Shown here piece by piece: positions 13,128 to 25,108 of a stretch of 64,000 nt of DNA. The stretch covers positions 30,243,525-30,307,524 of the forward strand of contig JANJXV010000010.1 in the NCBI GenBank assembly GCA_024803745.1, given 5' to 3'. The position numbers and the translations under genes are program-made. This DNA is from Megascapheus bottae (taxonomy: Eukaryota > Chordata > Mammalia > Rodentia > Geomyidae). The stretch's first letter is position 1, and each line of letters starts with the position of its first letter. Under the pieces are notes generated by a model. That model did not search any database, had not been told where the DNA came from, and saw only the letters and a program-made list of their open reading frames with translations.

Positions 13128-13542
13128 TAAAGAAGTATAAGATCCTTTTTTTTTTTAATTTCCCTATCTGCTTCTGTGTGTAAACAGTCTTTTTGTTTTC
13201 AAACTTTTTCTTCCATTTCCCCAATTTTGTGCCTTTTAAAGACCTTATTCACATAAATTTAAGTTGGTCACTATTGTATTCCTCCTATCATTTCAACAAC
13301 ATCTCCCTAAAAGATCAGCAAAGCAGAGTTCTTGAACTATTAATTGTTTCTTGGGGAGGGGGAGCAGATGAACCCTGGTTTGTAGCATTGCCAATTTCCA
13401 TGGTGCAAATACCCCTCTTAGAGACAACATGACGTGACTAAAACCAACCTGACTGCTGCCAGTGCAATTTGGCATTCTCCAAAGGATTTAGTGTGATTTA
13501 ACCTGTGATTGCTGAAACCTTGAGATAAAACTTCCCTTTCCT

Positions 13543-14584
13543 ACTTAAAGGGAGACTTCTCTGAAGAGGAAATAAAAATAGACACATGAAGAAATGCTCA
13601 ATGTCTGTGGCCATAAAAGAAATGCAAAATAAAACAACTTTTCCACCTCACTCCAGTTAGAATGGCCATGATCAAGAAATCTAATACTAACAGATGCTGG
13701 AGGGGAAGTGGCCAGGAGGGATCACTACTACACTGTTGGTGGGAGTGTAAACTCATTCAATCACTATGGAAAGCAGTATGGCAAGTCCTCAAAAGATTAA
13801 ACATAGAGCTCCCCTATGACCCAGCAATCCCATTTCTGGGCATCTAACCAAATATCCAGAAACAAAGCCATAATAAACCTACCAGCACAACTATGGTCAT
13901 CACAGCATTATTCACAATAGCTAAGATATGAAACCAATCCAGAGGCCCCTTAGTAGATGGATAGATCATGAAATGTGGTATATTTACACCAAGGGATTCT
14001 ATGCTGCCCTCAGAAAGAATGCATTGCCCCATTTGAAAGGAAATGGAAAGACTTGGAAAAAATCATATTAAGCGAAATAAGCCAGACCCAAAGAAATACC
14101 AGCTCCATGGTTTCCCTCATTTGTAACAATTAGTATACATTTAGTATTCTCCTAACAGAGGATCACAATAGCTCAAAAGCTATTTACATATGTCCATATC
14201 AGATGAGGCTAAGCAAAATGAACTCCAAGATATGGAAACAAGAGATTTATTCTTGTGATTGTTGTTTTTAATGTACTATGTGAAGCTATTTCTTTTTTCT
14301 TCTTTTCCCCTTAAGGTTTAGTTCATGTTGTGACTGTATGTGACTTTGCTACTTCGTATATTTATATATGCTTATTTATATATTTGAAAATGGGAAGGTA
14401 AGGGGGAAAAATGACAAGTAGAAGGAAGTGGGAGAAGGGAAGTGGGAGAAAATATGGGAAGGTGTAACAATGTTCAAGAAATAATGTACCCACTACCTGA
14501 TGAATGTAATAGCAATTCCTCTGTATATCACCCCAACAATAAAATAAAATTTATAAAACAGAAATATCACTTCAAATATTAAAA
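13543..14584 (+). mobile_element. L1, 5'-truncated, 3' end of ORF2 plus 3' UTR
   Basis: LINE-1 reverse-transcriptase open reading frame remnant: translated, the region around 13662-13847 shows NRCWRGSGQEGSLLHCWWEC and ELPYDPAIPFLGI, hallmarks of the ORF2 C-terminus. Stops and frameshifts show it is dead. The 3' UTR ends in CAATAAAATAAAATTTATAA and an A-rich tail. A perfect 16-bp target-site duplication (AAAACTTCCCTTTCCT) flanks it at 13527-13542 and 14585-14600. The first base after the left copy is already in ORF2, so truncation was at insertion. Confidence 0.96.
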
Positions 14585-15062
14585 AAAACTTCCCTTTCCT
14601 CAAAACTTCATTAGCTGGTATAATACTCCTAGATAATTAAATATTAGGTATAGCATTTGTTCTTTCAACTTTTGTTTTAACAAAATGAATTGCAATGTTA
14701 TTCCCCACGTATTTAAGGAGCAGAAGGCTCCTAAATAGTCCCAAAGGGTATCTGAGAAAAACTGTCTTTCCATATAATCATAGGTAAAAAAATATAGTCG
14801 TCTAAATGAAGGAAAATATAGAGCTGCTTCTCCTATAAGAAACCCAGCCTGGGACCCTTAATGAATATAGACCCTCTTGAATTTTCTTTACCTAATAAAG
14901 AAAGCTACTTTGTGGTAAGCATATCATAGTTTAGCAATCTGAGGGTATCAGTGGTGTTATTTCAAGGAATAAGGAAAGTAATCTCAGATTTACTAACTAG
15001 CAAACCCTCCCTGAGATGGGAATTGTATAATAGGTTCTAGCCATTTTCCATTTCTCCTCCTT

Positions 15063-15118
15063 TACACACACACATACGCACACACACACACACACACACG
15101 CACGCACGCACACTCAAG
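15063..15118. repeat. (CA)n/(CACG)n microsatellite
   Basis: CA repeats with CACG and CATACG variants, about 55 bp. Confidence 0.95.
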
Positions 15119-15441
15119 CGCATGTATGCACACAACTAAGGACAGTGTAGAAGAGCATTCTAAGCAGAAGGAATAAAAACTTAAAGAATTGCAAAGGTTC
15201 AGAGGCTAGAGTGAGCTTTCTCTGTTCAATAACCAGAATAGAGGCAAGTGTGGTTGAAGTATTCAGAAAGAAAGTAGGAAAATGACAGCAGAATGAAAGC
15301 CTAAAGCTGGGTAAGAGGTTAAAGTTCAATCCTTCACAGCTAATAAACGATAGTGTTATTGTCTCAAAACAGCAAACTTGTTTGCAATAACCTTCAGACT
15401 AGATTTTTCTCATCAAAAAATTTTACACAGGTTCTCTCAGT

Positions 15442-15590
15442 CTTTTTTTAATTGTATTTTATTGTTGGGGTAACATACAGGGGTGTTAGAGTTATATTTG
15501 TCAGGGAGTGGGTACATCACTTCTTGAACATTGATACCCTTCATGGTTTTGTCCCACTTTCTTTCCCCTTCCCAAACATCTTGTTTTATA
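15442..15590 (-). mobile_element. L1 3' end fragment, reverse orientation
   Basis: A T-run, then the complement of the L1 3' UTR end: ATTGTATTTTATTGTTGGGG, GTACATCACTTCTTGAACAT and CATCTTGTTTTATA. The same end is seen forward at 14.4-14.6 kb. It stops at the target-site duplication of the next L1. Confidence 0.85.
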
Positions 15591-15607
15591 GCAAGAATAG
15601 TCATGAG

Positions 15608-16365
15608 GACAACTGCAAGTTCTGGCAGGGATGTAGAGAAAGAGGAACCCTGTGGTAGGGGGAAGGCAGTCAAGAAGTTCCTCAAAAAACTAAACATGGA
15701 CTTCCTCTACAACCCAGTCATACCACTCCTGGCATCTACCTACCCTGAGGAACATGACCCAGCATATGATAAGGACACATGCACAGCCATGTTCATCACT
15801 CACTGTTCAAAATAGCCAAGTGCTGGAAACAACCTAGATATCCCTAGATGAATGGATTCAAAAACTGTGGTGCATGTACACAATGGAGTTCTACATAGCC
15901 ACCAGACTTGATAAAATAATAGCATTCGCTGGGAAATGGATGGAACAAATTCATGTTGAGTGAGATAAGCCACGACCAAGGAGACAAATGGCACATGGTC
16001 CCTCTGATATGCTGGTGTTAGATCTAAAACTGGACAGGACAAGACAAACTAAACAGACTTAAGATGGCCATAACCAAAGAAACCAAAAGAAGAGGGAACA
16101 ACTTGATACCCTAGCAAAGGGAAGAAATGTGCATAACACCTGATTCAGAAGAAATGGTTTTATTGTGAATGTTCAAAGAGTTAATTAAACCTTTTGCTCT
16201 ATGTAAGACTACAGGGTTTTGTATATTTAACATTTATAAATCTGTACACTAGAATAATGATGCTTAGTATTATGAAGCTAAACAAGTGATTGGGATATTA
16301 GCTAAATATAACTATGCCACAGTACCGAAAACTTTATGTAACTGTTTAATCTCAATAAGAATTAA
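15608..16365 (+). mobile_element. L1, older subfamily, with 15-bp target-site duplication
   Basis: Translation from about 15610 shows KFLKKLNMDF and NPVIPLLA, ORF2 C-terminal features, with the usual LLHCWWEC-like segment missing (internal deletion) and many stops. The 3' UTR ends ATCTCAATAAGAATTA and differs from the other L1 copies here. AAGAATAGTCATGAG occurs exactly at 15593-15607 and 16366-16380, so this is a separate insertion from the reverse fragment on its left. Confidence 0.88.
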
Positions 16366-17250
16366 AAGAATAGTCATGAGAAAATCAGAATTATTTGCAG
16401 CCTTCATCATCCCTGTAAATTAGTATTTTAAACAAAACATGGTACCTCACTGTCCAAATGTATGACAAGGAGCAAGGGTACCAGCACTGCTTATCTTTCC
16501 TCTATTATGTACATTGTAATTGTCTGAAGTTGCTAAGTTGTCTTTGAACTTTTTTCTGAAGTTGAAAAACAGATGATCACATTCGACTGATCTAAACCAT
16601 GAAATTACAGTCACATAGTTCCAGCAACAAATCACTGAGGAAATTAAACATTCATTTGCTCAAATGTCATGTGGGTGGCAACTTAGACCTTCTCTCCTTC
16701 AATGCTTTCTCCTCACTACCATGGACTAGGAACAATGCTTCGTCAGTCCTGAAATCACTGGCTAGATATTAACAGATGAGAGAAAGCTTGTATTAATTAA
16801 AGGAAAATTATCGTTCTTTGTAGTTGTTCAAATTATCCCCCCAAAAAAGCCAGTATTAAAAGTCTGCCATTCAGCTCTCCCATTCAGTCATTCAGTTCTC
16901 CAGAGATGGAAGCATATTACAGCTAATTCACACTAGTGAGCCTCGCTTAAAACAGGCCAGTCTCCAAAAGAGCTCACATCAAACTCTCGTCCTATAAGCT
17001 CCAGCTTTCATGTCATAGAAGTAGTTTTACAGAAGTATTATAAAGTGCTTGCCTGGGAAAAAATAAGGCCATACAACCATGGATATTCCACTGCAGATTG
17101 TAAGAACTAAACCCCCTTTAGCTATTAATAAACCACTCTATATCTAAAAGCTTATATATCCAAACTGCCAAAGCAATGATTAAAAACACATGAAATGTGT
17201 TTATAGGCTAAGCTACAATAGTGTAAATCATTTTTAATATTTCAAAGCAT

Positions 17251-17273
17251 TTATATATATATATATATATATA
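17251..17273. repeat. (TA)n microsatellite
   Basis: About eleven TA units. Confidence 0.95.
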
Positions 17274-17507
17274 AACTTGTATACTAACTTGTCTCCAATA
17301 GGGTCAGTGGATATTAGAAATATCCCTGAGTGGTGAAAATTTACCTTAGTTTATAAGTCTTCTAATTTCAGAAAATTAGAACCAAAGTTCACCCTGTTAA
17401 ATTATCTTACATGTCTTAGGAAACTTGGTTCAATTATATCTCCAAATACTATTTCTTATATTAGGATTTATATTTGAGTCTTTTGGAAGGGAGACAATGA
17501 CAGATAT

Positions 17508-17508
<1 letters not shown>

Positions 17509-17539
<31 letters not shown>

Positions 17540-17547
17540 TAGATAAA
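17509..17547. repeat. (AGAC)n/(AGAT)n microsatellite
   Basis: AGAC tetranucleotide repeats changing to AGAT at the right. The following 150 bp is rich in GATA/ATAGAT motifs. Confidence 0.95.
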
Positions 17548-18254
17548 GATATTTAAGCACATAGATTTACAAGTAGATTTAGAAATTAAAAATTATATAC
17601 ACATATGATATATATCAGATCTCTATAGATATATATGAATAGCAATACACATAGATAAGCATCAATCTTTAGATAAATATCAATAGATAAATATAGAGAG
17701 GGAAACACGGAATTTTTCAAAACAACTAAAATTTTAATTCTTACTCCCAGTTATATAAATTCTGTGGTTCCTGAGCTTCTTATCCAAACTGAAAATAACC
17801 TGATGCTGACAACATCCTTCCTCACCTTAAAACTAACATGACAGCTATTAATATACTAATATTCATTAAGTGGTCAGTTTATGTTCTGCAACTAGAAAAG
17901 AGCCTTGCCTCTTTTTAATTTCATCCTGACTCTACTCGGCCATAATAGAATTTAGAGAATTATATAATATGTTCAGTGATGCAACACTAGGTTAATAGGT
18001 ACAAGCCAAGACTGAAAGATAAATATGCTTGACTTTTGAGAGCACTTTGTACTAAACTGTTTGACTTCCAAGCCAAAAACACCACATCATATTTTATAAT
18101 CTGAATAAATTATCCTAATTATGAAAGCCCAAAGCAAATGTTCTGATGATTTCTCTCTAATTCTGCAAAGGTAAGAATGCCATGGTTGGATAATATCAGC
18201 AAAGACCATTTCATGCTTTCAAACACAGTTCCACATCTAACATTTCTTTCTATT

Positions 18255-18405
18255 ATTACCCAAACCTATGCAGGAGGTAGAACAGATGTGACTATTAATC
18301 CTATTTGGCAAGTATGAAAACAAAGGCACAAAGAGGTGAGAGGCCTGTGGAGCTCTTGTTCGAGATTAGAGTAGAACTCCAGTCACTGACTCCCAGCTGA
18401 AATAA
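18255..18405 (+). mobile_element. MIR, diverged
   Basis: AGTATGAAAACAAAGGCACA and AAGAGGTGAGAGG match the MIR core (GATGAGGAAACTGAGGCACAGAGAGG), followed by GTAGAACTCCAGTCACTGAC, resembling the MIR 3' part. Confidence 0.72.
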
Positions 18406-18707
18406 AGCACTTTACAATCCTCTCCTTAAAATAGGCATATTTATAGCCATTCATTCATATTTGGTCCTCTAGCTTTGTGTGTCTCTATTTTCTCTATTAT
18501 TATCTTTCTCTATCTTCCACATTCTCCAGTCATTTTAATGTTGAATCTCATCTGATTAAAAACAAATCCACTATAACAGCAGCAGCAGGGAACAATGTCC
18601 ATTTAACAATAATTCTATGATTTAAAAAATTATGTGATGGCTCATTCACAGACATTCCCTTTCTGGTCTATTTTATTCTGCCCATTAAAGGAGTTTAAGC
18701 AATGGCA

Positions 18708-19058
18708 GGGGCTGGTGACTCACATCTGTCTGTAATGCTAGCTACTTGAAAGGCTGAGATTAGAAAGATTGCAGTTTTGAGAGCAGCTCATAAAGAGTTC
18801 AGGAGACCCTTCCTTGATGAATAGCTGGCCATGCACTGGTCACCCCGCCACTCAGGAGGCTAAGACTTGGAAGATACCAATTCCAGGCAAGCCCAGGCAA
18901 ATCCCTGAGACTTCATCTCAACAGAGGAAATCTAGACATAGTGCCATGTGCCTATGAACCCAGCAACAATTAGAAGACTAAGGTATGCTGGTCATAGCTT
19001 AAGCATGGACCTAAGAGGTAAGCAAGACCCTATATCAAAACAACTAACAGAAAACTGA
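18708..19058 (+). mobile_element. B1-like SINE units, degenerate, apparently two or three in tandem
   Basis: GGGGCTGGTGACTCACATCT starts one B1-like unit. GGCCATGCACTGGTCACCCC with ACTCAGGAGGCTAAGACTTG starts a second. A third degenerate one follows near 18935 (AGACATAGTGCCATGTGCC). No lineage-typical ID half follows the first two, so these are probably older B1-type monomers. Confidence 0.7.
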
Positions 19059-19062
19059 GCTG

Positions 19063-19229
19063 AGGGCTGAAATATGGCCTAGTGGTAGAACCCTGGGTTC
19101 CTTGGTACCACATACACAGAAAAAGCCAGAACTGTTCTGTGGCTCCAGGAGTAGAATGCTAGCACTGAGAAAGCTCACAGACAGTACCCAAGCCCTGAGT
19201 TTAAGCCCTAGGACTAGCCTCCCAAAAAA
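19063..19229 (+). mobile_element. SINE, double ID-like type
   Basis: GGGCTGAAATATGGCCTAGT and GTTCCTTGGTACCACATACA form the first unit, and TGTGGCTCCAGGAGTAGAAT the second, ending CCTAGGACTAGCC and an A-run. Inserted beside the B1-like cluster. Confidence 0.85.
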
Positions 19230-19248
19230 GGATCCAAAAAGAAAACAT

Positions 19249-19338
19249 AGCTGGATGTATTGATAGAGTTACAGCATAGTAAGCATGAGACACTGGGTTT
19301 AAGTTTAAACCCCAGACTTACCAAAAAATAAATAAAAG
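19249..19338 (+). mobile_element. ID-like SINE monomer
   Basis: AGCTGGATGTATTGATAGAG and GAGACACTGGGTTTAAGTTT, ending in an (AAAT)n tail. Old single unit. Confidence 0.6.
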
Positions 19339-20844
19339 TGAAATGAAATTTCAGTAAGAATTATAGCCTCTAATATAGGAACACTTGTTGAATTTAGCAA
19401 TGAATTTAACTTACTTGATCCCAGAATAATCACCTCTGTGCATTCCTCTCTGTCTTGCTCACATAATTTTTCTCTCTCAATCTCCCCTCACAGTCTATAC
19501 TCTCTAATTCAGGTCACCTGGATATGCAGAGAAATAAATTATGTGAGAGAAATTAAGCACAAATACTTTGCTATTAATTAGGATGAATGTCACATTCAAA
19601 TTTTGTATAAAAATGAGCATCTCGTTATGTTTGTATGATAAAATACAATACTCCCAGAACTAAATTTAATAATATAAATGTATAATGTCTATAATTAATG
19701 ATCTAATATATAAATACATTTCAGAGGAATCTGATTATAAGATAGCACATAATTAATACTCATAGATATTTTACTCTAGAGACATAATATGCCAAATTTA
19801 TAATATTAATGAAAGTTTAAAATAATGATTTATATATAAGTTAACCAATTTAAACTTTCACTGGAAAACACGGAGAGGATAGGAAGAAAGGAAGGTGGAG
19901 AAGGAAGATGAATCACTGTAAAACTTGGATCCACTACCTATCTATCACATTCCATTCCATCCTCTGAAGGTTTGTCCCTATCAGTGGCAAATAGTCAATA
20001 TTTATCATCTTTGTAACACAAAAATTCTCAGTTCAATCAGTCACTGCCAATAAATACAAGCAATAGTGATTGATAAGTTCCAAATACAACTACAATTGCC
20101 CCCACAATGATTTAAAGAGTGGCCCAGAGTTGCTGCTGACACAAGATTATTTATGGAAATAAGTCCTACTTACAGTTCTGAAAAAAATCACTCCTAAAAA
20201 TGTAGCCTCTGTGAAAATAAGGTCACAATCATCATCGACAGAAGACAGCAAAGAAATAGGGATTCATAAAGCAGGCTCTGGAGTCCATGAAGCCAAGGAG
20301 GAGAGATAATATATAAATCAGAAGACATGGATTCATGATACATGACAAATAGAAATGAACTATTTCAGGCACATGATGAACATTGTCCTTAGGCCCCCAG
20401 CTACTTAAAAGACAGACTTAAGGTCTTTGGTAGGCTGAAGTTCTATAAGTGTGCTACACGAGGAAAGAGAATTTGTCCCTGATGTGGAAAGAAAATGAGT
20501 AACAACATTGATGCCTATAGATGACCAGCTTAAAAATTAATATTAAAAAATGGGATATTGCTCTTCAACTTGAGGCAACAGCATGGAACCAAAGCATTGA
20601 GAAAGCAGACAAAAAAGTGGTGTTCTCTAATTTTCTTAGTGGTTTCCATGCCTTTGCGGAGGGGCTCTTTTGTGGAATAGTTGGGTTATGACCTACCACT
20701 GGTGGCGATGTGACATTAAAGGTACAGGAGGTGAGCTATTACACAGCCAGATAACTAAAATTAGGAATAAATATGGTATATTTCAAAATAGCTTAAAGGG
20801 GGAATTTAAAATATTCTTGTCAGTTAATGCATTTGTTACTGCTT
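19339..20844. other. Unique intron, no recognised element
   Basis: Very AT-rich from 19.6 to 19.85 kb (many TAATAT/TATAAA words), then mixed composition. No exon or repeat family recognised. Confidence 0.45.
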
Positions 20845-21628
20845 ACATACCTGTGTATTTGGTTAGAGTTCCACAAATAAGGGAAACCATGCAACCTTCA
20901 TTTCTCTGGGTCTGACTTACTTCACTTAATATGATGTTTTCCAAGTCTTTCCATTTCCTTACAAATAGCACAATAGTATCTGTTCTAATGAAGGTGTAAA
21001 ATGCCACTGTGTATGTATATGCCACATTTTCTTGATCCATACATTGAAGGACATCTGGGCCAATTCCATACCTTAGCTAAGGTTAAATAGTGCTGTAATG
21101 AACATGGTTGTGCTCATAGTTTGACTGTATGTTGTTCTATTGGATACATGCCCAGGAGTGGAATTGATGACTCATAAGATAGTGCTATATTTATTTTTTG
21201 AGAAAAAAACCCATACTACTCAAATAGTATACATCTTTAGAAAGATTAAGTCAAAGCCCAACAAAACAGGAACAGGTAGTCACAGGAGGATGGGGACAAA
21301 GGGAAAAGGTAGAGAAATGATGGGAGAGGGATAATTCAGTCAAGTAGTCATTATATCTACCATAAAAATAAGAAAAATAAGGGGAAGTGTGAGTCAAGGG
21401 GAGGGTAAAAATGTTACAGAGGGTGATATAGATCAAAAATTGCCTTGTTAAATGGCACAAAAATCAATATGTAGCCTACAAAATTATGAGAAGTCAGGGG
21501 AAAGGGAGTTGAAAGGGAGAGGTGAGAAGGTTGACAGGATAACATTGATCAAGATATATTGTATTCATATGCTGTTTGGTTGAATAGCAATTCCTTCGTA
21601 CAACTACTTAAAGATAATAAAAATCATT
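20845..21628 (+). mobile_element. L1 with inverted 5' segment (twin-primed)
   Basis: The right part (about 21196-21628) is a forward L1 3' UTR ending TACAACTACTTAAAGATAAT then AAAAATCATT. The left part (about 20845-21195) is the complement of the end of ORF2. Read on the minus strand it gives FVRKWKDLENIILSEVSQTQ, an L1 C-terminal sequence. Opposite orientation of adjoining parts of one element is the classical L1 5'-inversion. No clear target-site duplication was found. A 15-bp tandem copy of AAAAGGTTCTCAT follows at 21629-21656. Confidence 0.82.
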
Positions 21629-21656
21629 AAAAGGTTCTCATATAAAAGGTTCTCAT

Positions 21657-22184
21657 CACAAAACTATGGTAATTAATGTGGACATGCAATTACTCTGATT
21701 CCTTCATTCCACAATCTATATGTGCTTTGCAATATCATTTTCAACCTCAATGATATAAAGAGCTATTATTTGTCAATTAGAATAAAAGAAAGGAAAAGTG
21801 CTAGGACGGGTGGACAAGCACGACACACAGTCCTGTCACAGTTTACTTTATTTTCTGATCATTTTCTGGAATGAATAAGGTGCACAACGCAAGCGAGGAT
21901 GGAATAAAAGAAGGTGAAACAGTAATGGGGTCACCTGTCATTTTCTTTGAGTCTGGATCCCAGGGCAACTGAGGTGTAGGAAAAAGCCTTTTAAGAAATT
22001 CTACTGTATTTACCTTAGGAACAAGTTATCTTGCCTTATCTTCCTTATAAACACTCACAGAACTAAAATCAGTCTTGCTAATTGCAAAAAAAAAGAAAAA
22101 GAAAAAGATGCCATTTTTAACCTTCACCCACTTGCCCTCTTTCCAGACCCCACTGGAACCGTTTGCTCCAGCTGACCTCCACAT
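21657..22184. other. Unique intron, no recognised element
   Basis: Mixed composition with a few CpG sites near 21805-21900 and GA-rich patches. No exon or repeat recognised. Confidence 0.4.
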
Positions 22185-22330
22185 TGTTTGTTCATTTATT
22201 CATTCAGTTGGCATTTCTGAGTGCTTCAAACTGACACTGTGGTAAAACACTCAAGACACAGGAAGGAGAGAAACTTAAGACAGCATCCTTATTTTCTTAG
22301 AGCTGAGATCTTAGAGAAAAGCACTAAAAG
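22185..22330 (-). mobile_element. L2 fragment, reverse orientation
   Basis: GTTTGTTCATTTATTCATTC followed by AGTTGGCATTTCTGAGTGCT is the complement of the L2 3' end. Divergent. A 97-codon chance frame overlaps it and is not supported as a gene. Confidence 0.5.
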
Positions 22331-24777
22331 CAAAAGGAAAAGAATATTTTCCAGCCTAAGTTCCAAGAAGAAAGTGCTACATCTCCAAGTTAGGACCTTG
22401 GTTTGGGGAGATACAGCAGACCTAAGCTGGGGCTGGTTTGAACAGGAATTGGCAGCTTATGTGAAAGAAGAAGACTTTTGTGGAAATGGAAAGCTATTTA
22501 AAAGAATGAAATAATAACATTGAGTAATATAGTCTGAATCATATCTTACAAAGATTACTAGAATTTCAATTGTACAAGGGTAACTACCAGTGGAATTACT
22601 GGAGAAGGAAAGCTCACACATGATCTTGCACTACTTTCAAGCAAGACAGGATGATGCCATAGATTAGGAAGGCAACAGTAGAGACAGAAGGAAGTGTGCG
22701 AAAGAATATTTTACCTCAATTTAATTTTAATTATGTTCTAAATCCTAAGAGCCAGTGATTGTATATTGAGATTCCCTTCTTGAATACTTGTTTGTTAAAC
22801 ATGACATTTGAAATATGATGCAAAAATCAATGTTAATAAATTATTTACTAAAAAATAAAACTAAAGTATATTTTGCAAAGAAAATCTATAGGATTTGCTG
22901 GTAGAATTAGTGCGGGAATGGGAGAAAAAGTAAGTCCTAGCATCAATTCATTTCCCAGCATGATTTTAATGTGTAGAAGAACAACTTCCTGGAGACCTGA
23001 TAAACTTAAGAGGTGGGGTCAATGACAAAGATTCCACAGATGGAGACTATGAAATATCATAAATATAGAAAGACATCCAAACCAGACAGGGAGGTGGCAG
23101 AAATGAAGTATTTTAAAGAAAACTGAGTGGTAAACATCCCTCTTTTTATTTCTGAATGAGTGGTAATTTTTACTTGGACATCTTTAATCATTTGTCTCTC
23201 TAGTTCTGACATCATTTAATCATTTGTTACAAATGCATGTTGGTTTTGTCTAGCAACAAAAAAGCATTTTTTGTCCTTGTACGAATGTTGAAAAATTTCT
23301 TTAAAACTTGGCAATTAGATACATGAAAGTTGTCATTTACTGGGGGAATGTTACATATTCAAGAATCCCTGAGTGTCCAAAGAGCCTGAGTGCCTCATCA
23401 CTGATCAGAACAAAAAAGCGATCAACTTGAAATAAATCATAGCTAGCCTACCATTTTCTGTAGTGAGAGAAATTTCTAATGTTGAGGAAATACATTTATT
23501 ACCAACCAGATAAGATAATCCAGACAAGAAAATTCTTTAACAAATTTCATTCCCATACCAACTTAGTGCAAATAAAAAACAAAACTTAGGCAGAAAGGCA
23601 GACAAGAGAGAATATCAAAATGCCTCAACATAAATCATATGTTGACTCATTTGACATCAAGTAAGCATCATCACCCTCCCCTCCAATTATTTCCTCAGCT
23701 GAGTATTGTGCTGCAACCGACACCATTCAGCGAAATGACTGCACCATGAGTATCATTAAAATTTCTGTGCTGAATATGGTATTTTAGAGCTTTAAATGTC
23801 AGTAAGGCAAAGCTTTAGCACCTGGTTAATAAAATGAATACCGTCTTTCCTTTTCAACTTGGCATTGCCATCATGCTTCTGATTTCTTCCTTAGGCTATT
23901 AAAAAAGTCAGCTCCTTGATAAATCAATTCTATTGAAAAACAAGATATCCAGGAAAAGGTAAATAATTTTTAGTTTATTATCTGACATTTTGGAAACTAA
24001 TGACCTTCTTAGCTACCTGCTTATTCATCCTCAGTTCATGCTCACTTAGAACTCTGTGATAAAATCAGATGTTCCATTGCTCACTTAAAGCAAATCTGGA
24101 ATATAGTCTCTTTACCTTCTCTTCTGGAACACCCAACTATCTGCTTCTGTGGTACACTATAGGAACCATCAATGTTGCTGTCTTTCCTAATGTAAGTTTC
24201 CAACCAAACATTCAATATAGCCTCATATTCAGTCACATGGCAAGCAAACCTCAAATGTGTTTCTTCTCTCAGCACTTAATCATCACCTTTTCTTTCATCA
24301 TTCCTTTGACTACAGCCTCAGTTCAACTCTCCACCATCTCTTATTTAAACTGTGATCTTGAGGGGTCAGTCACTCAACTTGCCATAGATTTTAAATCTAG
24401 GATAAATCACACCCTTGCCTTCAGTAACACGTTATAACCTTCAATGGCCTTCTAAGGTCTGTGATCGTGACTTCCATTCAGTAGGCCAGGCCCACATTTT
24501 TTAGTTTGGTTTTATTTTGCCCTCTGTATTCTTTCTTTCAGGAAAAAAACTGCTGACCATTTTTTATACTAATATTAATGAGTTTTTGATTTGCTCACAT
24601 AGCTCCCCAAGTGATCTTACAGAACTAGCTCATCACTCTTAAGATTATCCACATATTTACATGTGACATTCTCTAGGAACACAGAGCAAAATAATCAATG
24701 ACTTCTGAAAATACAGTAAAGTGCCCTCCCTAGAAATGTGGCTTTATCCTTCTCCATTCATATCCTCAAATTTTACT
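22331..24777. other. Unique intron, mostly without recognised repeats
   Basis: The segment 23680-23900 is not AT-monotonous and contains no repeat I know, so it is a candidate for conserved non-coding sequence. 24070-24540 resembles an old, unassignable interspersed repeat (CCTTCAATGGCCTTC recalls L2) but I could not confirm it. The 122-codon frame at 24069-24437 has no recognised domain and no splice support. Confidence 0.4.
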
Positions 24778-24985
24778 TGATATATATGGAATACATTGAC
24801 TCCTTAAGATAGTAGTTCAAGTTTTATATAATGTATATGAAATATATAGACTATATTTGATCACCTCCATTACCTCAACTTTTGCATAATGTGTATGGAA
24901 TACACTGACTCCTTAAGAAAGTAGTTCAAGTCTTATATATTGTATATGGAATGTATTGACTATATTTGATCACCTTCCCCATTCA
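24778..24985. repeat. 109-bp tandem duplication with internal half-repeats
   Basis: GACTCCTTAAG recurs at 24798 and 24907, and GACTATATTTGATCACC recurs about 109 bp apart. Each copy is itself two roughly 54-bp halves, each starting TATATGGAAT or a close variant. The order is A1-B1-A2-B2. An L1 3' end follows directly. Confidence 0.8.
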
Positions 24986-24989
24986 TTTG

Positions 24990-25108
24990 TGTGGGAAGAT
25001 GGAGGAGAAAGATAATTAAGGTGGCATTGATCAAGATACATTGCACTCTATAACCTGACTAGTTGGATTGAAACCCCTTTGTATAACTACTTAAATTAAA
25101 AGCCTGTA
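24990..25108 (+). mobile_element. L1 3' end fragment
   Basis: GGTGGCATTGATCAAGATAC, GGATTGAAACCCCTTTGTAT and AACTACTTAAATTAAAAG match the forward 3' UTR end seen at 21.5, 47.8 and 51.2 kb. Confidence 0.75.

Noticed and set aside
17509..17547. Direct repeats that could suggest a CRISPR array
   Set aside because: A tetranucleotide microsatellite in mammalian intron with no spacers.
22221..22514. 97-codon Lys-rich open frame
   Set aside because: Starts in a probable L2 fragment and has no domain or coding context.
24069..24437. 122-codon open frame
   Set aside because: No recognised domain; the region resembles an old, unassigned repeat and intronic sequence.
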